A program made the translations under genes and the position numbers. 64,000 nt of DNA from positions 248,001-312,000 of the forward strand of contig JAXMEB010000002.1 in NCBI GenBank assembly GCA_046348545.1, in the 5' to 3' direction. Of the stretch, positions 60,301 through 64,000 are shown piece after piece; position 1 is the stretch's first letter, and each line of letters begins with the position of its first letter. The notes beneath the pieces were generated by a model. It ran no database searches. It was not told where the DNA came from and was given only the letters and a program-made list of their open reading frames with translations. The stretch comes from JAXMEB01 sp046348545 (GTDB lineage: Bacteria; Pseudomonadota; Gammaproteobacteria; Berkiellales; Berkiellaceae).

Positions 60301-61611
60301 GGATTAGTCGCGAATGGTGATGTCTATACGATTATTACTAGTGCTGCGGGTGGTGGTGTTAACGGCGCTACCTTTATCCAGCCCAATTCACAAACGGTCA
60401 GCTTTACCCCATCAATTTTAGGTAATGATTTAATTTTGACGGCAACCCGTAAAACGCTCGCTTCAATATCCAGCTCAGGTGATACGGCAGCGGTTGCAGG
60501 CGCGCTCGATCAATTGTTCCCAGGACAAGGCGTCTTTAGAGATCTGTTTTTACAATTCGATCAACTGGGTTCGCAGCAAGCCATTGATGATGCGCTACAA
60601 ACCTTACTACCGGCAACTGGCGGTGAAATCAACGAAGGTTTAGCGGATATTTTAGATCACCATCAAGCCTTTACGATGCGCCATTTAGATCATTTATCTA
60701 GGCCAAATCGCATGCCAACGACACCACAAATTCCGACGATTGGCGGTATCAATAGTGGTGATATGGTGCAAGGTGAAAAAGGCCTCTGGGGGTATGTATT
60801 TTATGCGATGGGCGAAGAAAAGAACGATGGAAGGCACTTTGGTTATGATGTAGATAATACGGGCATTGGGATTGGTTGGGATGGTCGTATTTGGAATGAT
60901 ACGATTTTAGGTGCGTCATTTGGTTATAGCCAGGCTGATTATGAATCTAATAATCGTTTTGGAGACACACAGCGTCAATCAGGCTATATGATTTCGCTCT
61001 ATGGCGAACATGATATCACTGGAAGACCGATGTACGTTGATGGTATGGCGTCTATTACTTGGAATCACTATAAAACAAGACGTCAAATAGCTGTAAATGA
61101 TGCCCAGGGTCAAAATCTCAGTAAATTCGAGGCCTTGTATTACGATTTATACACGAGGATAAATTACGATCATCCATGGAAGGGCTATACGCTCACACCT
61201 TTCGTATCATTAGAATATGCGCATTTTTCACCCGATGAATATACCGAAACGGGTTACGTACCCATGGTCGTGAGACCTCAATCAACGAATGTGTTAGAGC
61301 CTGGATTGGGGCTTAAGATTTGGTGGGAAAATCATTTGAATGATGCTCGGTATCTGCCAGAATTGTATATTTCATTCCAATATGATCTTTTAAACGAAGG
61401 ACTCAAAACGAATTCAGCCTTTGCAGGGACGGCAACTCAATCATTTTTGATCGATTCAGCTAAGTCTGCACCTTTCAGCTATAATTTAGGCTTTAATTTA
61501 ACAGCCTATAATCAAGAGAATTGGCAATTTGTCCTGGGCTATGATTTTGAAGGCCGTTCAGGGTTCAGAGGCCATACCGCTAATATGAAGCTTCGATATA
61601 CTTGGGATTAA
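57331..61611 (+). CDS. Large autotransporter (type V secretion) AT4
   Basis: 1426 aa from ATG 57331, chosen because CGGAG lies seven bases upstream; the frame also has an ATG at 57313. Signal peptide ILTQAALASTLIIASSGVWA. The passenger (~1,060 aa) is built of many short NTGTI / NNAGT / ITGNV units typical of a long beta-helix. The barrel begins near KGLWGYVFYAMGEEKND and ends MKLRYTWD; the extra Asp after the terminal aromatic Trp is unusual. It is more distant from AT1-AT3. Confidence 0.9.
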   Translation: MAPIPNKNSRILTQAALASTLIIASSGVWADVTVNLPNAPVAPPVDMANLGGPGVPDNLKIATTGNLQDAGANNGVNANTAGKSISIDANNIFGDNAIQTNTGHGIEVTANAVPITIGAGSGMTVTGGGASNINILVGGTNTTINNSGKMTTNNTSAIKVAGANANITNTATGELTAALPAANVVNFLSNFVTFDNAGKITSVGTGGVGSAIFWGPVAGNINNTGTISGNENDAINIQGMTGTLTNTGTITSSEDAIAVNVANATGSIVNNAGGVIETLGTINNFTPDGAIRLSTNLNAITNTGTIRATSNGTGSLAVAIGVDAAVTMAGNITNNAGGTIQGIKGNLAADDGAYAIGIIDNLKANIINNGLITTDFNTAVGFAATLASKGILTGNFTNTGTISVTDAASPHEAIGVDDAANKITGTLNNAGGIIKVAKVNGNAIDFSDSTEAFKLTNSGTITGNVLLSQGANTFNMTAGTLTGALTSSAAGVAANTFTITGGTITGIVTLSPNDGEVINIQNATLQSALVGDIAKIQTLNVTGDFNSSAAIQNIKTIQVKNAGTDFVVGGDITGVNTTFSTAANTTTTLNANLSGAGDVMNAGTLTVNAGKTMTMTGAGLIDNTGSINNAGTITQNTIDIQAGAGNITNSGLIDGINKEAIKLSADFTGDITNTATGTITTKGTNGPGESAIRLDAFTLTGAINNAGTINVTDATGGAAIKSGDSAVTKGITNTGTLSTKSADAVDLSASTKSLAFTNSGTVTGNVKLSQALNPNDTTFTMTGGTITGNVTVGGTNASTLALNGGTLAGNLTLSNQADIINLKTATITGNIVGDVGAAQTLNVLDDFTSSGTIANVKTITVQNAGTSFEVGGAITGLDTQLTVNAGTLFDANANVTGAGAVTNEGTFFVSAGKTLQMTGGGGFTNTAVAGGGIVGIEPGALLKVHTYTQNVGNNTLGFQISDAANYGKLQTTVGAFDLTGSKLAAQLSGTGLVANGDVYTIITSAAGGGVNGATFIQPNSQTVSFTPSILGNDLILTATRKTLASISSSGDTAAVAGALDQLFPGQGVFRDLFLQFDQLGSQQAIDDALQTLLPATGGEINEGLADILDHHQAFTMRHLDHLSRPNRMPTTPQIPTIGGINSGDMVQGEKGLWGYVFYAMGEEKNDGRHFGYDVDNTGIGIGWDGRIWNDTILGASFGYSQADYESNNRFGDTQRQSGYMISLYGEHDITGRPMYVDGMASITWNHYKTRRQIAVNDAQGQNLSKFEALYYDLYTRINYDHPWKGYTLTPFVSLEYAHFSPDEYTETGYVPMVVRPQSTNVLEPGLGLKIWWENHLNDARYLPELYISFQYDLLNEGLKTNSAFAGTATQSFLIDSAKSAPFSYNLGFNLTAYNQENWQFVLGYDFEGRSGFRGHTANMKLRYTWD

Positions 61612-61631
61612 GCTACCTAATAAACATACAT

Positions 61632-61667
61632 ACAGATGTTGACATATGTCAACATCTGTGCTACCCT
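61632..61667 (+). promoter_or_regulatory. Promoter with a 28-bp perfect palindrome (operator)
   Basis: Positions 61632-61659 form a perfect palindrome with half-site ACAGATGTTGACAT. It embeds the -35 TTGACA (61639-61644); after 17 bp comes the -10 TACCCT (61662-61667). It precedes the HicA-like/HTH pair by ~20 bp, so it is probably their autoregulatory operator. Confidence 0.7.
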
Positions 61668-61685
61668 TAATGAAGTTATTCATAA

Positions 61686-61931
61686 ATGCCCTACCTGAAG
61701 AGAAATAGACATCCAAGCAAGGATATTGAGGAAGCAATTAAATATGCTGAATCAATAGGGTGGAGAGATAGACCTACAGGTAGCTCTGCTCATGCTTGCG
61801 GTAGGATTTTGTGCCCGTTTGAAGCCAGGGAGGGATGCTCAATGTCTATATGGTCTACACCAAGAGATCCGTCAAGACATGCTGAGCAGATTAGAAGAAA
61901 AGTTAGACAATGCCCTCATAATGAGGAGTGA
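61686..61931 (+). CDS. Small HicA-like protein (putative toxin)
   Basis: 81 aa with KDIEEAIKYAESIGWRDRPTGSSAHACGRILCPF and a C-terminal ...RHAEQIRRKVRQCPH. The layout of a short helix, then GW...G-S-S/A-H, resembles the double-stranded-RNA-binding fold of HicA toxins, where a Gly-x-His motif is catalytic. Four Cys may bind metal. It is 3 bp upstream of an HTH gene. The call as toxin-antitoxin is inference. Confidence 0.5.
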   Translation: MPYLKRNRHPSKDIEEAIKYAESIGWRDRPTGSSAHACGRILCPFEAREGCSMSIWSTPRDPSRHAEQIRRKVRQCPHNEE

Positions 61932-61934
61932 GCG

Positions 61935-62519
61935 ATGAAAGACATACATGAATTTACTCTAGTATTGGATGGCGTAGATGAAACGACACAAGGTTTAGAA
62001 GATACGCTATTTGAAGCAGGATGTGATGATGCGCTAATTAATTTCCGTAATGGCACAGTATATCTTGATTTCGAACGTGAACAAGATTCCTTGGAGAATG
62101 CGGTATTATCTGCCATACGAGCTGTTGAAGGGTGTGGACTGGGTGCAAAAGTGATTAGGATTCTCCCTGATGATTTGGTTAGCATTTCTGATATTGCTAA
62201 GCGACTTGATAAAGATAGGCAGCTTGTATCTCTTTGGGTTAAAGGCGAAAGACGCCAGAAAGGCTTAGCATTTCCGCCACCCGTTTTGAAACTTTCTGAA
62301 AAGTCACCCATGTGGCGTTGGTACTCAGTTGTTAAGTGGTTAAATGATCAGAATATAATCCAAGATAATGAAATTGTTGAGCGTGCCAAATTTGTCGAGA
62401 ATATAAACGCTGTTTTAGAGGAAAGAGATCCTGAAATCAAAAAATATCGCCATTGTATACTTGATAAATTAGAGCGCCTTCAGTCATCGAGGACGAAGGG
62501 TGGATCTCAAAGCCATTGA
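61935..62519 (+). CDS. HTH protein, putative antitoxin/regulator of the HicA-like gene
   Basis: 194 aa. N-terminal ~70 residues form an alpha/beta domain (HEFTLVLDGVDETTQGLEDTLFEAGCDDALI). A MerR/excisionase-like helix-turn-helix follows (LVSISDIAKRLDKDRQLVSLWVKGERR...FPPPVL). GTGAGCG precedes the ATG. Being co-transcribed with a small HicA-like protein behind a palindromic promoter, it likely represses the operon. Confidence 0.6.
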   Translation: MKDIHEFTLVLDGVDETTQGLEDTLFEAGCDDALINFRNGTVYLDFEREQDSLENAVLSAIRAVEGCGLGAKVIRILPDDLVSISDIAKRLDKDRQLVSLWVKGERRQKGLAFPPPVLKLSEKSPMWRWYSVVKWLNDQNIIQDNEIVERAKFVENINAVLEERDPEIKKYRHCILDKLERLQSSRTKGGSQSH

Positions 62520-62647
62520 TTTTCGAAATAATCATTGTCTAGTTACCTGCACTCCAAATTAGTCTCCAATATTACTGGATGCCACCCCCCCTTAAGCTTT
62601 TGCCGAATTAGTCGATTTACATTTAAACGTTCGATCGACTAGGACGC

Positions 62648-63841
62648 GTGAAGCTACAACCTATGTTGGAAAGCACAGCCGGATACATACTGATTGTTGA
62701 TGAGGACGCTGAATTTACCGAGGCGGCAAAAGCCTATTTGGAAGACAGTGATTTTCAAGTTGTGACCTCAACCGCGGAGGATTCCCTAGATTACTTGAGA
62801 GAAAACGCAGTGAATGTGGTATTGTCGGAGATCAAGTTTGAAACAACGGATGGACATGAGCTTTTGTCCAGCATCATCAAAGAATTCAAAGAAATTCCTG
62901 TTATTGTAGTTTCAAGCAGTGATCAAATTAGTGATGTTATTGATGCTTTGAGATTGGGCGCATGGAATTTCTTTCAAAAACCAGTGACGAATCTAGCGAT
63001 TTTAGAACATGCGATTTGTAGAGCGCTTGAAAAATATCGCCTTGAGCTAGAAAATGAATCGTATCGTTCAGAGTTAGAGAAAATCAACAAAAAATTAAAA
63101 GAAAGCTTAGCCGTGCTAGAGGAAGATCAGATTGCAGGTCGCAACGTGCAACTCCAGCTCTTGCCACCCAAAGAAAGCACAATCAAAAATATTGAGATCA
63201 GCTATGAAATAATGCCCAGTTTGTATTTGAGTGGTGACTTTGTAGATTACTTTCAAATTTCAGAAAATAAACTTGGGTTTTATATTGCAGATGTATCAGG
63301 GCATGGCGCATCCTCCGCTTTTATCACTGTATTATTAAAGAGCTATTTTGAAAAGATTTTGGCAGATTATAAGAGCGAAAAAAGTGATATTATACTGCAC
63401 CCTGATAAAGTGCTGAAGTTGATAAGTGACTACTTTTTTTCAATTAAGTTGGGCAAATATTTGACGATGGATTATTTTGTGCTGGATAAGGCAGAAAATA
63501 AAATAGCCTATAGTATTGGTGGGCATTACCCAAGTCCCATATTATACGATGGAGAATCAGCGAAATTTTTAGAGGGAAGTGGTTTTGCGGTTGGGATTTT
63601 CGATAAGGCTAATTTTAGCGCATCTCATATGACCCTACCTGAAAGTTACCAGTTAACTTTATTTTCAGATGGGATCCTAGAAATTATGAAAGGAGATAAT
63701 CTGAAGGAAAATGAAGCAGCATTGCTCACCGTGTTGTCGAAGGGTAAAATGGGGCCGAAGGATTTAACGGAAGAATTTGAGATTGATAGTTTTGAGTCTT
63801 TACCCGATGATATTGCTTTTTTTATTCTAAGAAACGTCTGA
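62648..63841 (+). CDS. Receiver-PP2C (SpoIIE-type) phosphatase, RsbU/RssB-like
   Basis: 397 aa. N-terminal receiver (YILIVDEDAEF...ALRLGAWNFFQKPV, residues ~12-125), where the phospho-site segment reads VLSEIKF, with Glu at the expected Asp. A coiled-coil linker follows, then a PP2C/SpoIIE phosphatase: MPSLYLSGDFVDYF, IADVSGHGASSAF, YSIGGHYP, LTLFSDGILE and LPDDIAFFIL. It would dephosphorylate a STAS anti-anti-sigma factor; the next gene is one. The start codon is GTG at 62648, and the gap 62520-62647 shows no other feature. Confidence 0.88.
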   Translation: MKLQPMLESTAGYILIVDEDAEFTEAAKAYLEDSDFQVVTSTAEDSLDYLRENAVNVVLSEIKFETTDGHELLSSIIKEFKEIPVIVVSSSDQISDVIDALRLGAWNFFQKPVTNLAILEHAICRALEKYRLELENESYRSELEKINKKLKESLAVLEEDQIAGRNVQLQLLPPKESTIKNIEISYEIMPSLYLSGDFVDYFQISENKLGFYIADVSGHGASSAFITVLLKSYFEKILADYKSEKSDIILHPDKVLKLISDYFFSIKLGKYLTMDYFVLDKAENKIAYSIGGHYPSPILYDGESAKFLEGSGFAVGIFDKANFSASHMTLPESYQLTLFSDGILEIMKGDNLKENEAALLTVLSKGKMGPKDLTEEFEIDSFESLPDDIAFFILRNV

Positions 63842-63850
63842 GGTTGACTG

Positions 63851-64000
63851 ATGAGCTCTACGCATGTGTATTATTCAGATCAAGATGGGATCCATCTATT
63901 TAAGCTATGTGGGATGTTACAGTTTACGGCAGGTTCAGCTTTTGAGCAGGCACTGAATGCGTTGAGACGAGCTCATACGGTTAAAGAAATCATCATTGAT
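63851..64000 (+). CDS. STAS-domain anti-anti-sigma factor (partial, runs off the window)
   Basis: The first 50 codons read SSTHVYYSDQDGIHLFKL and CGMLQFTAGSAFEQALNAL, a STAS-like beta-strand then helix. It starts 9 bp after the phosphatase stop. It is the likely substrate of the upstream PP2C domain in a partner-switching circuit that controls a sigma factor. Confidence 0.7.
   Translation, partial: MSSTHVYYSDQDGIHLFKLCGMLQFTAGSAFEQALNALRRAHTVKEIIID

Overview
The window reads as a chromosomal piece of an AT-leaning, host-associated Gammaproteobacterium, most likely of the Legionellales (Legionella/Coxiella/Berkiella-like). The housekeeping operons (glyA-nrdR-ribD-ribB-ribH-nusB; xseB-ispA-dxs-folE2) are gammaproteobacterial. 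Around them lie proteins typical of intracellular bacteria: a eukaryote-like protein kinase, a protein with a ubiquitin-interacting-motif tail, a protein ending in a CaaX-like box, coiled-coil and membrane proteins of unknown function, and four large autotransporters. The genus cannot be fixed from sequence alone, and I recognised no tRNA or rRNA gene.

Layout. 1-2.2 kb: a cut-off hypothetical gene and a kinase-like gene. 2.3-9.1 kb: ettA (minus), then glyA, nrdR and the riboflavin genes to nusB. 9.1-13.7 kb: a transcription-attenuated operon with a Phe-rich leader peptide, an aminoacyl-tRNA-synthetase-like protein, a DUF1611/DgcN protein, an enolase-superfamily epimerase (DgcA-like) and a YkvI-like transporter. 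13.8-18.8 kb (minus): membrane protein, folE2, dxs, ispA, xseB. 18.9-26 kb: PilZ protein, upp, MFS transporter, DUF4286 protein, yciA, LplT-like transporter, mannose-1-P guanylyltransferase. 26-32.5 kb: Cys-rich coiled-coil protein and a signalling operon (receiver-HPt, FIST, hybrid histidine kinase). 32.8-41 kb: IS5-type transposase, two GIY-YIG genes (one broken), def paralogue, dps, bioF-like gene, lipoprotein hydrolase, two toxin-antitoxin pairs, dense repeats. 41.2-61.6 kb: four autotransporters interspersed with an AAA ATPase, a duplicated AbiE module, a RelBE module, two effector-like genes and a DUF559 nuclease. 61.6-64 kb: a HicA-like/HTH module, then a receiver-PP2C phosphatase and the start of a STAS gene.

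The most distinctive feature is mobile repeat DNA. A 128-bp MITE-like element (12 full or partial copies) begins and ends with TATA, has imperfect inverted termini, appears to duplicate a TA dinucleotide, and adds 126 bp (162 bp in a long form), so it preserves reading frame; three genes read through it in the same frame. A second family (R2) ends in terminator-like hairpins and hosts nested MITE copies; a third (R3) lies near the toxin-antitoxin genes. Separately, three small nuclease genes (two GIY-YIG, one DUF559) each sit between long inverted repeats that are themselves palindromic, suggesting a shared mobile design.

The candidates most likely to be undescribed are the attenuated synthetase-like/DgcN/DgcA/transporter operon, the frame-preserving MITE family, the nuclease-in-inverted-repeat cassettes, and the neighbouring UIM and CaaX proteins. 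All function calls rest on motifs read by eye; no database search was run.
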